Below the pieces are notes generated by a model. The model was not told the DNA's origin, ran no database searches, and saw only the letters and a list, made by a program, of their open reading frames with translations. A program made the translations under genes and the position numbers. From Anabaena azotica FACHB-119 (GTDB lineage Bacteria; Cyanobacteriota; Cyanobacteriia; Cyanobacteriales; Nostocaceae), in contig NZ_JACJSG010000004.1 in assembly GCF_014697625.1 (NCBI RefSeq), positions 124,001-188,000 of the forward strand: a stretch of 64,000 bases of DNA. Direction: 5' to 3'. Position 1 is the first letter of the stretch. Each line of letters begins with the position of its first letter. This document shows positions 51,888-63,561 of the stretch, piece by piece.

Positions 51888-52404
51888 GAATACCATAGCG
51901 ATCGCACCTAATAAAAAAATCAAGCCTGCAATTAAATCGGTAGTTGATGGCGATACCCTATTGCTTAACTACAGTGGTCAGGACTTCTATAGCCGCGCCA
52001 GATGGATCGACGCACCAGAAACCAAAAAACAGGGACAATCCAGCAATGACCCAAAAGTGCTGAAACATTGGCAATGGGCTGTAAAGTCTAAAGGATTTTT
52101 GACTGATTTAATCATAGGAAAAACTCTGATAGTCATACCCTACGAGCTTGATCAGTATAACCGTTGGTTATGTGATTGGTATGTAAACACCGTTGCAGCA
52201 ACCAATAATATTCAACTGCAAATGTGCTTGTCTGGAATGTGCGCTTATTACTTGCCATTCCAATTCTACGAATTTCCTACCAACAGAGAACTTAATCTTT
52301 ATCTGGGTATCGTCAAAAACTGTGCGATCGCCTACAAGCTAAAGTCTGGATTTTGGTCTGAAAGTATGATGCTACCTTATGATTTCAAAAAATTAACAAT
52401 CTAA
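51886..52404 (+). CDS. Staphylococcal-nuclease-like protein, 172 aa
   Basis: From ATG 51886: MNTIAIAPNKKIKPAIKSVV, then DGDTLLLNYSGQDFYSRARW and IDAPETKKQGQ (VVDGDT...RxxxIDAPET, the SNase signature with Asp, Arg and Glu), and PYELDQYNRWLCDWYVN (second Arg). Thermonuclease-fold, secreted or cytosolic; no signal peptide visible. Its ATG (51886-51888) overlaps the CAT of the divergent SNase-like gene. Confidence 0.8.
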   Translation: MNTIAIAPNKKIKPAIKSVVDGDTLLLNYSGQDFYSRARWIDAPETKKQGQSSNDPKVLKHWQWAVKSKGFLTDLIIGKTLIVIPYELDQYNRWLCDWYVNTVAATNNIQLQMCLSGMCAYYLPFQFYEFPTNRELNLYLGIVKNCAIAYKLKSGFWSESMMLPYDFKKLTI

Positions 52405-53309
52405 CGTTTTCTGTCAATTGGTATCACTTGCTCAAGATTAAATACTCTAATTCCTATATCAATAGCAAAGATTCCTAGCAGTTGAATTACAACAAAAATA
52501 ATAAGCCAAGTTTTAATTCCGCCTGGAATGCCAGTAAAAAAATTAACTAATTTAGATAAATCATTAGACAACTCTTTAATATTATTTACCTCTTTCCATT
52601 TTTCATTATCAGCAGTTTGAATAACTTCTATAGATTTCAAGCGGCTCAATAAAGAATTATTATCAATATAAAGTATTCTCTCAATTTCTCTTACCTTTAA
52701 AGTTGCCTCTCGCAATTCAACTTCTAATGTTACCAAAGATTCAATACTTCCACGTTGGTCTACTATAGGATTTTCCAAAAGAGCATTAACCAAAAGCTTA
52801 AGCTGTTCGGCACTACGTCTAGTTTCCGCGAAACCAATAGCTTCGGGAATGGATTTTAATAAAGTAGTATTGCGTTCGTTCTTACGTATTAAATCTTCTT
52901 CTAAAAGTTTTTGGTTGGTTATGTCAATCCCCTGACTGATAATAAAGTTTTCTTGTCTCAAGGAACACACAAACAAAAAAGTAGAATTATAATAGCATTC
53001 CCAAGTTATGTTTGTTCCTACAGGAGAATCTACAAGGCTGTTTATTATTTCCCTCTGAATACTACATTTTGTGCCAAAGCTCATCCCACTAATAGATTCT
53101 TGTTCTAGATTAAATAAATCTGCTAGGTTTTTATTGATGGCTACATACTTCATATCTAAATCAATAATAGATATGAATCCTGGCATTAAGTCTATTTCAA
53201 AAGTATTCATAATTCTCAATAGATAAAAATCCATTCTATCTTTTACCCGATTACAACGCCATAAAAACCTGTTGACTCCACTTATTATGCTTTGATATAG
53301 AATTTTCAA
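52401..53309 (-). CDS. PAS-domain membrane protein, 302 aa
   Basis: PAS-like region: FISIIDLDMKYVAINKNLAD, LFNLEQESISGMSFGTKCSI, QENFIISQGIDITNQKLLEE. Then a coiled stretch (LEVELREATLKVREIERILY) and a C-terminal membrane segment KTWLIIFVVIQLLGIFAIDIGI. No kinase or cyclase domain. It could sense a signal at the membrane; related single-PAS proteins are uncommon in mobile elements. It is convergent with the SNase gene (4-bp overlap) and lies at the nifU-proximal end of the element. Confidence 0.75.
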   Translation of the reverse strand: MKILYQSIISGVNRFLWRCNRVKDRMDFYLLRIMNTFEIDLMPGFISIIDLDMKYVAINKNLADLFNLEQESISGMSFGTKCSIQREIINSLVDSPVGTNITWECYYNSTFLFVCSLRQENFIISQGIDITNQKLLEEDLIRKNERNTTLLKSIPEAIGFAETRRSAEQLKLLVNALLENPIVDQRGSIESLVTLEVELREATLKVREIERILYIDNNSLLSRLKSIEVIQTADNEKWKEVNNIKELSNDLSKLVNFFTGIPGGIKTWLIIFVVIQLLGIFAIDIGIRVFNLEQVIPIDRKR

Positions 53310-53313
53310 TTCA

Positions 53314-53851
<538 letters not shown>

Positions 53852-54754
53852 CTAAACTGCTTCTACTACTAGGCTTGGGTTGATGCGATCGCGTAATCTT
53901 GATTCAATCGCTATCTTTAATGTTGCGGTACTGCTGGGACAAGAGCCACAAGCGCCTTGCAATACTACTTTGACAATATCGCCGTCTACATCGTAGAGTT
54001 CTACATCTCCACCGTCGGCTATTAATACAGGTCTTACTTCTTCATCTAATACTTTTTGGATGAGGGCAATCTTCTGCACATTGGTTAATGCTCGTTTCTG
54101 CCCAGAAATAGCGGTTTCTTTAGCAGGGTTTACGCCATTTGTGTTGAGATTCGTTACGGCGTTCTTTTCCTTTACATCTTTAATGATATCATCAATTTTA
54201 GCTAAACAGGAACCGCAACCGCCACCAGCTTTGATGTAATTTGTTACCTGTTCCGCAGTGGTAAGGTTATTTTCGATAACTACGCGACGCACCTTATTTT
54301 CGCTGACACCGAAGCAAGTACAAACTAATGCACCTTCGTCATCGTCATCATGAGCAGCGCGAGGAATGCCACGATAATTATAGATAGCAGCTTCCAGAGC
54401 TTCTTGCCCCATCACAGAGCAGTGCATTTTGGCTTCTGGCAAGCCACCAAGGTAATCAGCAATGTCTTTATTGGAAACTTTCAGGGCTTCATCCAAGCTA
54501 AGACCTTTAATCATTTCTGTCAAGGCGCTAGAAGAAGCGATCGCACTTGTACAGCCAAAGGTTTGGAAACGTGCATCAACAATCTTATCCGACTCCACTT
54601 GTACCTTGATGTGCAATCTCAGCGCATCACCGCAAGCAATACTTCCTACTTCGCCCGTAGCGACCTTCACGCCAGGTTCGCCATTATCTTCAATAACTCC
54701 CTGATTCTTGGGATCGTAAAACAGTTCCAATACTTTATCTGTGTAGTCCCACAT
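53852..54754 (-). CDS. nifU: NifU, Fe-S cluster scaffold
   Basis: A 300-aa three-domain NifU. N-terminal IscU-like scaffold: [26 protein letters not shown] and [13 protein letters not shown] carry the three cluster Cys. Middle BFD-like [2Fe-2S] domain: [14 protein letters not shown] and [14 protein letters not shown]-terminal Nfu domain: [17 protein letters not shown]. It builds Fe-S clusters for nitrogenase from NifS sulfur. It lies between nifS and nifH in the operon. Confidence 0.97.
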   Translation of the reverse strand: MWDYTDKVLELFYDPKNQGVIEDNGEPGVKVATGEVGSIACGDALRLHIKVQVESDKIVDARFQTFGCTSAIASSSALTEMIKGLSLDEALKVSNKDIADYLGGLPEAKMHCSVMGQEALEAAIYNYRGIPRAAHDDDDEGALVCTCFGVSENKVRRVVIENNLTTAEQVTNYIKAGGGCGSCLAKIDDIIKDVKEKNAVTNLNTNGVNPAKETAISGQKRALTNVQKIALIQKVLDEEVRPVLIADGGDVELYDVDGDIVKVVLQGACGSCPSSTATLKIAIESRLRDRINPSLVVEAV

Positions 54755-54786
54755 ATTTTAAGTTATTAGTGCTGAGAGATGACTGG

Positions 54787-54886
54787 TGACTAGTGGCTGG
54801 TAATAGGTAATGGGTAATAGGTAATAGGTGAGAGAAAATTATCTGTTACCTATAACCTGTAACCTGTACCCTGTAACCTATTCCCT
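54787..54886. repeat. Short tandem repeats between nifS and nifU
   Basis: Degenerate GGTAATA/TAATAGG heptamers (GTAATGGGTAATAGGTAATA) followed by AACCTGTAACCTGTACCCTG-type units that are partly complementary, allowing a hairpin. Typical STRR of heterocystous cyanobacteria. Confidence 0.75.
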
Positions 54887-54888
54887 AA

Positions 54889-56091
54889 TTAACGATGTGC
54901 CAATGTCTGTTCTTGGGCTTGCAGCCAACCCGCTTCGTCATTCTTGAAGGGGGAAAGGGCGCGGAGACGTTCGACAATTTCGGGCATGACTTCGATGACG
55001 CGATCGATTTGAGCTTCTGTAGTGTAGCGACAAAGACTGAAGCGAATCGAACCGTGCAGGGTGGTGTAGGGTAAACCCATAGCCCGGAGGACGTGGGATG
55101 GTTCCAGCGACCCAGAGGTACAAGCCGAACCAGACGACGCACAGATGCCATATTTGTTTAAGGAGAGCAGAATAGCTTCGCCTTCTATGTATTTGAAGCC
55201 GATATTGGTGGTGTTGGGCAATCTCTGCGTAATGTCACCGTTAACTTCGCAGTCGGGGATTTTGGCGAGTAAGGTTTGTTCTAGGCGATCGCGCAGCCTT
55301 GTTTCTCTCTTAATCGCTGTTTCTAGGTGCTGTAGTTCCAACTCTGCGGCTTTACCTAGACCGATAATTCCCGGTACATTCTCTGTACCTGCACGGCGAC
55401 CGCGTTCTTGATGTCCCCCAATTAGTAAGGGGCGGAACCGCACACCACGACGCACATATAAAGCGCCGATACCTTTGGGGGCGTGGATTTTGTGACCAGA
55501 CATAGTTAACATATCTATGGTGCTGGTCTTCATATTCAGAGGTATCTTACCTACTGCTTGCACCGCATCTACATGGAAGATTGCGCCGCGTTCCTTCACA
55601 CGTTTGCCAATTTCTTCAATCGGGAATATAGTCCCAGTTTCGTTATTGGCGTACATAATCGTCACCAGGGCGGTGTTACCAGTCAACGCGGCTTCTAGTT
55701 CATCTAGATCCAATTGTCCGTGACGATTGACTGAAAGATAAGTAACAGTATAGCCTTGGGTTTCTAATTGTTTGCAGACATTTAAGACTGCGGGGTGTTC
55801 TACCTGTGTGGTAATGATGTGACGCTTTTCCGGCTGGGCTAACAATGCGGCGCGGATAGCTGCATTATCACCTTCTGTTCCACAACTGGTAAAGACAATT
55901 TCTGATTCATCCGCACCCAACAGGGCTGCAACTTGTTCTCTGGCTGTTCTCACTGCCTTGCCAAGTTGCCCGCCGAAGGTGTGCATACTCGAAGGATTAC
56001 CGTAATAATCGGTCAGGTAGGGCATGATAGCCTCTACAACTGCTGGGTCTACCTTAGTGGTAGCATTGTTATCTAAATAAATAACACTCAT
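54889..56091 (-). CDS. nifS: NifS, cysteine desulfurase
   Basis: A 400-aa class V PLP enzyme. MSVIYLDNNATTKVDPAVVE at the start; FHVDAVQAVGKIPLNMKTST; MLTMSGHKIHAPKGIGALYV with the PLP Lys; YGICASSGSACTSGSLEPSH with the catalytic Cys loop. It provides sulfur from cysteine for Fe-S assembly on NifU. About 135 bp upstream of nifU. Confidence 0.97.
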   Translation of the reverse strand: MSVIYLDNNATTKVDPAVVEAIMPYLTDYYGNPSSMHTFGGQLGKAVRTAREQVAALLGADESEIVFTSCGTEGDNAAIRAALLAQPEKRHIITTQVEHPAVLNVCKQLETQGYTVTYLSVNRHGQLDLDELEAALTGNTALVTIMYANNETGTIFPIEEIGKRVKERGAIFHVDAVQAVGKIPLNMKTSTIDMLTMSGHKIHAPKGIGALYVRRGVRFRPLLIGGHQERGRRAGTENVPGIIGLGKAAELELQHLETAIKRETRLRDRLEQTLLAKIPDCEVNGDITQRLPNTTNIGFKYIEGEAILLSLNKYGICASSGSACTSGSLEPSHVLRAMGLPYTTLHGSIRFSLCRYTTEAQIDRVIEVMPEIVERLRALSPFKNDEAGWLQAQEQTLAHR

Positions 56092-56109
56092 CTTTATATC
56101 CCTAAGATT

Positions 56110-56445
56110 TCACCCTGATGTTTTTTGTAACTGTTCTGCATATATTTGTGAATAGCAGGTAAACCAACGCTCCCAATAGTCTTGTTTTTTTGTTAATTTC
56201 GCCTTAACTTGGTTGTAATAAGCAAACCAACGCTCCCAATAATCGCTAGGTTCTTTGACGCAACCATCACGGGTAGGACATACAGCTTGGCATTGGGGGA
56301 CGGTGTGGATAGTACCAGCGCAGTTTGTACATAAGTCGGGGTCAATCCAACGCTTACCGTCTTCCACAACCAAGATTGCATTGTTAGGACAGACAGACAG
56401 ACAAAGTTTGCAGGAAATACATTGGCTGGTAATTTGATAGGCCAT
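56110..56445 (-). CDS. fdxN: FdxN, 2[4Fe-4S] ferredoxin
   Basis: A 111-aa bacterial-type ferredoxin. QCISCKLCLSVCPNNAILVV holds one CxxCxxCxxxC cluster, DLCTNCAGTIHTVPQCQAVCP the second with a long loop. The C-terminal tail contains the repeated DYWERWF...Y unit, as in other Nostocales FdxN. In some relatives fdxN carries its own excision element; here it is uninterrupted. Between nifB and nifS. Confidence 0.95.
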   Translation of the reverse strand: MAYQITSQCISCKLCLSVCPNNAILVVEDGKRWIDPDLCTNCAGTIHTVPQCQAVCPTRDGCVKEPSDYWERWFAYYNQVKAKLTKKQDYWERWFTCYSQIYAEQLQKTSG

Positions 56446-56478
56446 GATTTATGCTCCTTTTTGATTGGGTGAGTGGGG

Positions 56479-56562
56479 ATTGGTAATTGGTAATTGGTAA
56501 TTGGTAATTGGGAATTGTTTTTTATCCATTACCTATTACCCATTACCCATTACCCATTACCC
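56479..56562. repeat. Heptamer repeats between nifB and fdxN
   Basis: TTGGTAA x4-5 (56479-56512) and CCATTAC/ATTACCC x4 (56528-56562); the two blocks are partly complementary and can form a long stem just after the nifB stop. Typical STRR. Confidence 0.8.
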
Positions 56563-58005
56563 CTTATTCCATTGCTCGTAAAACTCTAAAGCAACTTTCT
56601 CAATCACGTCGTAAGCTTCAACAGCCTGTATTCCAGCTTGGAGCAGTTTTTCTTTGGGGGATTCGCCAATTTTGGAAACTAAAACTGCTTTGCAATCTGC
56701 GATAGTCTTCACAATATTATCAAATGTGGCTGCTTCGCCGTATCCACCTTGACAATAATGGTCTACTTTGCGGTGACTGATAAAGCGTACTTCTCTACCA
56801 TCTACTTCGTAAACTTGAAATTCTTTGGCGTGACCAAAATGTTGGTTCACTAAGCCGCCGCCTTTGGTGGCGATCGCCACTAAAATTTTAGGATTACTAG
56901 CTGTTTGTGTTTTACCAGCTACTACCTTTTCTCTAGCTGCTTGCAGTTCTTCTCTAAATTTCTCAATTCCTTCGTGAACTTCTTGGCGCTTGTCGAAGTC
57001 ATATTCGGGAGCCATTTCTAAGAATTTATCTTTGGTAAATTCTTGGCTGCGGTCTTCTCCTAACAAGCCTACAGCATCGGCACGGCACTGGCGGCAATGG
57101 CGCATCATTTTCATGTTACCCGCACATTGGTCTTGCACTGACTTCAGTTCTATCTGTGTGGGGCCGCGTTGACCAGTTAACCCGAAGTGTGTACCATGTT
57201 CTGGTGCAGAAATCAGAGGCATGATGTTGTGCAAGAATGCCCCGTTTTCCCGAATCACCTTGTTAACTTCTACTAAGTGCTGGTCGTTAATGCCGGGAAT
57301 CATGACGGAGTTCACTTTGCAAAGTATATCAGCTTCTCTGAGAGCTTGCAAGCCTTCTAGTTGCTTCTCTAGCAGAATCTTTGCGCCTTCTACGCCTCTA
57401 TAACGTCTACGGTTGTAGTGAACCCAAGAATAAATCTGTGCGCCGATTTCTGGGTCAACTGTGTTGAGAGTAATTGTAACGTGATCTATATTTAATTGCT
57501 TAATGCGATCGATATATTCAGGTAACATCAAACCATTGGTTGATAAGCACAGTTTAATATCTGGTGCTTTATCTGCAATCAACTCAAAGGTGCGGAAGGT
57601 CTTTTCTGGGTTCGCTAAAGGATCGCCAGGGCCAGCAATTCCCAAAACGGTCATTTGGGGAATTTTGCCAGCAATTACTAAAACTTTGTGTGCTGCTTCT
57701 TCTGGTGTGAGTAATTCACTAACTACCCCCGGACGGCTTTCATTAGCGCAGTCATATTTACGGTTGCAGTAGTTGCATTGGATGTTGCAAGCTGGTGCAA
57801 CTGCAACGTGCATTCTGGCATAATGATGGTGAGCTTCTTCGCTGTAGCAGGGATGTTTAGCAATGCGTTCTTTGAGCTTTTCGTCTACTTCCACGGTGGT
57901 GCTGCTGTCGCATCCGCAACCACCCGATTTTGCTATGGTAGGTGTTGATTCAGTAACCAAAGAATCGGAAAGTCCTGTAACTGGTGGTGTCATTGAATTT
58001 CGCAA
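56557..58005 (-). CDS. nifB: NifB, FeMo-cofactor precursor synthase
   Basis: A 482-aa radical-SAM enzyme fused to a NifX-like domain. Radical-SAM motif: [20 protein letters not shown] (CxxxCxxC). Further conserved blocks: [40 protein letters not shown] and [19 protein letters not shown]-terminal cofactor-binding part: [20 protein letters not shown]. It forms NifB-co, the 8Fe core of FeMo-co. First gene of the nif cluster, with its promoter in the 1.4-kb gap upstream. Confidence 0.97.
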   Translation of the reverse strand: MRNSMTPPVTGLSDSLVTESTPTIAKSGGCGCDSSTTVEVDEKLKERIAKHPCYSEEAHHHYARMHVAVAPACNIQCNYCNRKYDCANESRPGVVSELLTPEEAAHKVLVIAGKIPQMTVLGIAGPGDPLANPEKTFRTFELIADKAPDIKLCLSTNGLMLPEYIDRIKQLNIDHVTITLNTVDPEIGAQIYSWVHYNRRRYRGVEGAKILLEKQLEGLQALREADILCKVNSVMIPGINDQHLVEVNKVIRENGAFLHNIMPLISAPEHGTHFGLTGQRGPTQIELKSVQDQCAGNMKMMRHCRQCRADAVGLLGEDRSQEFTKDKFLEMAPEYDFDKRQEVHEGIEKFREELQAAREKVVAGKTQTASNPKILVAIATKGGGLVNQHFGHAKEFQVYEVDGREVRFISHRKVDHYCQGGYGEAATFDNIVKTIADCKAVLVSKIGESPKEKLLQAGIQAVEAYDVIEKVALEFYEQWNKG

Positions 58006-59408
58006 ATGTCGGTGGACTAGCTGCCACTGTGGGAGATGCCGTTGCTATAATCTTTGCCCTAAGAATTGAAGTCGCGACTGCCACATTGCCTGTGCGGCTT
58101 CGCTGAGTAGGGCAGGCTATGAAGTCCTGGGCTTTTGGCTGGTGAGTCAATTTGGGTTCTAAGTACAATGTGTGCAGCCGAGACTTCCATTCACGAAGGC
58201 ATAGTGCTATCTCATCCCTCCACTCACTTTTGGCTTGCGTTTTGTGTAGAAGCTTTAAGTGATTGGCGATATAAGATTTATAGCAGTTGGTTTGGACTAT
58301 TAAATTTTGTATCGCTGGAATAGAATTTATTGGATTTATTAGAAATGTACTCAAAATTCAAAATGATGATTTTGAGGATGTTTTAAGAATTTTAAATTTT
58401 TTTCCGGGTAGGGGTTCTAGTATTTTTTAGTTGGGGTACGAGTATTTATGGAATGGGGTTCAGGATCTAGTTGTACTCATCTATAACCCAATCACAGCAA
58501 CAATTTGAGGGCAGTTGATGCTCATTGTTAACTATACAATTTTGTACTCAACCCCTCTTGCAATATCGCTAGAAGTCAACATTTATAAGGGATTTTGGGG
58601 GAAAAACTGGAGTAGATTACGTTGTACTACTCCAGATACGTGCGAAATTCAATTCTGTATCCAACATATCATTTTTTTTCAAGGAAAAATGTAATTTACA
58701 TTTTTTTAATATTTTGTTTACAATGATGTTCAATTAGAGTTATAAGCCTTATCTGATAAGCTATGCAAGCCTTTGTAAACAACCGGATTAATGCAGATTA
58801 TTTTCAATAAATTTATTATTTTTTTGTTTTTATTCTAGGTTTAAATACTCTATGAGCCAAGTAGATATTTATGTAAATATCGGTGATGAATCTGGTTATA
58901 AGTTAATATTTAGTGATTGGTAGTCAGTAGTTTGGTGCTGAAAGATTAAGGACTAAAGTCCTTACTACGAACAGTTTTTCAATTACATAATTAGTGCGGG
59001 ATAGTAGCAGATGATTGTGACAAAAGTAAAGACGCTTTGGATTTAGTTTAATGAATGATCTACTTTTGGTAGTAAGCGATCGCCAATAATGTATCTCTCA
59101 AGGTAGATTTATCAAGCGGGACTAAGGACGATGTTCGCAGCAGATGGTATAAATACGGCAAGGAATCCATAATTTATATCTGGGTAGATTATTTCCACCA
59201 AAATTAGATTGAAATTTGTCACTCTTGCGTCACAATTATTTATGAAAATATAAATAAGCAAATATTTAAATACTTTTTTTCTGAGCCATAAGTAACCAAC
59301 CAGTGTTATTTATTGCCAATTTGTCATGTCTAAATAAATTGGCTGACTCTTATATAGTCCTAATATCAACACTTTTGACTCGGTGACAACAACTAATGAG
59401 GAAGCAAT
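58006..59408. other. Long gap upstream of nifB
   Basis: 1.4 kb without a convincing gene. Near 58060-58130 there is a GC-rich block (GTCGCGACTGCCACATTGCC ...) resembling a transposon-end remnant. The rest is AT-rich. It should hold the nifB promoter and regulator sites; none is assigned. A 134-codon frame (57950-58354, minus) is not treated as a gene because of composition and overlap with nifB. Confidence 0.5.
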
Positions 59409-60770
59409 GTGAGTAGAGATACAGACTACAGCTTACTAGAGGAAGTAGACACTAATGGCAAGGCAGCACCTAAGCCACTGTTAACGTTATCAGATGCAGT
59501 TGCACTCATTGTTGGCATTGTCATTGGCACAGGTATTTTTAAAACACCGCCACAAGTAGCTAGCCAAGCAGGAAGTGAGATTACTGTCCTATTCTTATGG
59601 TTAGCAGGTGGGGTAGTATCTATTATTGGTGCATTGTGCTATGCAGAGTTAGCCACAACTTATCCGAATGTTGGTGGAACCTATTATTACTTAAAACGAG
59701 CATTTGGCAAAAACATTGCCTTTTTATTTGCTTGGGCAAGGCTGACAGTGATTCAAACTGGTTCTATTGCCTTGGCTGCATTTGTCTTTGGTGACTATGC
59801 GTCTGAGATTTTTCGTCTGGGGACATTCTCATCATCTATATATGCCGCAGTAGTAATTACTCTATTAACTCTCTTAAATATACAGGGTTTAAAGCAGGGA
59901 AAGTGGACACAAAATTTACTGACGGCTGCCCAAGTGTTGGGTTTGTTACTAGTAGTAATTGTAGGTTTAACTACTACTGCTGCTGATACTACTACTGTAC
60001 CGCCACCATCTACTTCTTCAGGAAATTGGGGATTAGCAATGGTGTTTGTGCTGCTGTCTTACGGTGGCTGGAACGAAGCAGCGTATATTTCGGCGGAAAT
60101 AAAAAATAGACAACGGAATATAGTGCGATCGCTACTTTGGAGTATCGGTATTATCACCGCAATTTACCTGCTGATCAATCTGGCTTTTCTCCGAGGCTTA
60201 GGATTAGCTAATATGTCCAACTCATCAGCAGTTGCCGCCGACTTGATGCTTGCTGTTTGGGGTACACCAGGTGCTATATTTATCAGCTTCCTGATTGGAA
60301 TTTGTACTCTAGGAACAATCAACGCCACAATTTTCACTGGTGCGCGGACTAATTACGCCTTGGGGCAAGATTTCGCCTTGTTTGGCTTCATGGGACGCTG
60401 GCAGCAACTCCCCAGTACCCCAGCCTCTGCCCTAGTTGTGCAAGCAGCGATCGCTCTAGCCTTGGTTGTATTAGGCACATTCACCCGCAAAGGGTTTGAA
60501 ACAATGGTGGATTACACCGCACCTGCTTTTTGGTTCTTTTTCCTACTCTCAGGCGTATCACTACTAGTATTGCGCCAGCAAGAACCAAATATACCCCGCC
60601 CGTTCCGTGTGCCTTTTTATCCCATTACACCCCTACTCTTTTGTGCTGTTTGCGGTTACTTACTGTACTCCAGCATAGCTTATGCCAATGTAGGCTCATT
60701 CGTCGGTGTTTTAGTAGTAGCCGCCGGTATCCCCATCTTGTTCTGGAATAATTACCAACGTAGGGCTTGA
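59409..60770 (+). CDS. APC-family amino-acid permease
   Basis: A 453-aa integral membrane transporter with about 12 helices. GTG start with GAGGAA upstream. Typical blocks: LTLSDAVALIVGIVIGTGIF, PNVGGTYYYLKRAFGKNIAF, LLSYGGWNEAAYISAEIKNR and VDYTAPAFWFFFLLSGVSLL. APC transporters exchange or import amino acids; substrate unknown. Stands alone. Confidence 0.88.
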   Translation: MSRDTDYSLLEEVDTNGKAAPKPLLTLSDAVALIVGIVIGTGIFKTPPQVASQAGSEITVLFLWLAGGVVSIIGALCYAELATTYPNVGGTYYYLKRAFGKNIAFLFAWARLTVIQTGSIALAAFVFGDYASEIFRLGTFSSSIYAAVVITLLTLLNIQGLKQGKWTQNLLTAAQVLGLLLVVIVGLTTTAADTTTVPPPSTSSGNWGLAMVFVLLSYGGWNEAAYISAEIKNRQRNIVRSLLWSIGIITAIYLLINLAFLRGLGLANMSNSSAVAADLMLAVWGTPGAIFISFLIGICTLGTINATIFTGARTNYALGQDFALFGFMGRWQQLPSTPASALVVQAAIALALVVLGTFTRKGFETMVDYTAPAFWFFFLLSGVSLLVLRQQEPNIPRPFRVPFYPITPLLFCAVCGYLLYSSIAYANVGSFVGVLVVAAGIPILFWNNYQRRA

Positions 60771-60799
60771 TTATGAACAGTTAACAGTGAACATCACCT

Positions 60800-60838
60800 A
60801 ATAACTGATAACTGACAACTGATAACTGATAACTGACT
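60800..60838 (+). repeat. AACTGATA/AACTGACA tandem repeats
   Basis: About five 8-10-bp units (TAACTGATAACTGACAACTG...) just before the methyltransferase gene; STRR type. Confidence 0.8.
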
Positions 60839-60854
60839 CACAAGGATAATAATT

Positions 60855-61508
60855 ATGAAGTTGCAAAAAATCTTACTATCGGTGGTTGCAGGTGCTAGCG
60901 TTGTTGGCTTGGGATTAGCTGGATGTACACCACAACAAAACAATTTACAAGCACAAGTAGAACCATCTCCATCCAACATAGCAACTGAAACTCAAGCACA
61001 AGCTCCAGCAACCCAACCACAAGAACGTCCAGGGGATGTTCCCTATGTACCAACACCACAGGAAGTGGTAGATGCGATGTTGAATGTAGCAAAGGTAAAT
61101 AAAAATGATACCCTTTACGACTTAGGTAGTGGTGATGGGCGTATTGTCATCACAGCCGCGCAAAAGTTTGGTACAAGAGGTACAGGTATAGATATTGATC
61201 CAGAACGTATTCAAGAAGCTAATGCAAATGCTCAGAAGGCGGGAGTAAGCGATCGCGTAAAATTTGTTCAGCAAGACTTATTCAAAACCGACTTTAGTGA
61301 TGCTACCGTAGTTACTCTCTACCTTTTACCTGATATCAATCTCAAATTACGTCCCATCCTCTTACGTCAACTTAAACCCGGTACTCGCATTGTTTCCCAC
61401 GCTTTTGATATGGGCGACTGGAAACCAGAAAAGACTCTGCAAGTAGATGGTAGAACTGTTTACTATTGGGTTGTTCCTAAAGAAGTACCAGCTAATTTAC
61501 GTCAGTAG
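60855..61508 (+). CDS. Lipoprotein-type SAM methyltransferase, 217 aa
   Basis: Signal peptide MKLQKILLSVVAGASVVGLG ending in LAGC lipobox, then a Gln/Pro/Thr-rich linker, then a class I methyltransferase: NDTLYDLGSGDGRIVITAAQ (motif I), GTGIDIDPERIQEANANAQK (motif II) and VVTLYLLPDINLKLRPILLR. Unusual because the fold is cytosolic elsewhere; a periplasmic or thylakoid-lumen side role is implied if the signal is real. AAGGATAAT precedes the ATG. Confidence 0.82.
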   Translation: MKLQKILLSVVAGASVVGLGLAGCTPQQNNLQAQVEPSPSNIATETQAQAPATQPQERPGDVPYVPTPQEVVDAMLNVAKVNKNDTLYDLGSGDGRIVITAAQKFGTRGTGIDIDPERIQEANANAQKAGVSDRVKFVQQDLFKTDFSDATVVTLYLLPDINLKLRPILLRQLKPGTRIVSHAFDMGDWKPEKTLQVDGRTVYYWVVPKEVPANLRQ

Positions 61509-61542
61509 ACATACAGTAGTGTCGCTATTCGTGAAATACTGT

Positions 61543-61566
61543 AGAGACGTTACATGTAACGTCTCT
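61543..61566. terminator. Perfect palindrome, terminator-like
   Basis: AGAGACGTTAC-ATGTAACGTCTCT gives a 12-bp stem after the methyltransferase; no long T tract. A common Nostocales hairpin. Confidence 0.65.
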
Positions 61567-61567
61567 G

Positions 61568-63414
<1,847 letters not shown>

Positions 63415-63450
63415 GAATTATAGCGGATTGCAACCGAATAGAATACAAAT

Positions 63451-63480
63451 TCATCTGCGTTCATCTGCGTTCATCTGCGT
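63451..63480 (+). repeat. TCATCTGCGT x3 tandem repeat
   Basis: Three perfect 10-bp units; the same family as 13505-13534 (in reverse complement). Confidence 0.9.
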
Positions 63481-63561
63481 TCAATTATTTTTTCTGTACC
63501 TCACTGACTTGAAAATCGCTATAAACTCAAAAACACTACCGTATTCGACAGATCAAAGACA

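Noticed and set aside
56110..56445. fdxN excision element
   Set aside because: fdxN is intact, with both clusters and the usual tail.
57950..58354. 134-codon frame on the minus strand upstream of nifB
   Set aside because: Overlaps the nifB start, has repeat-like sequence and no conserved features.
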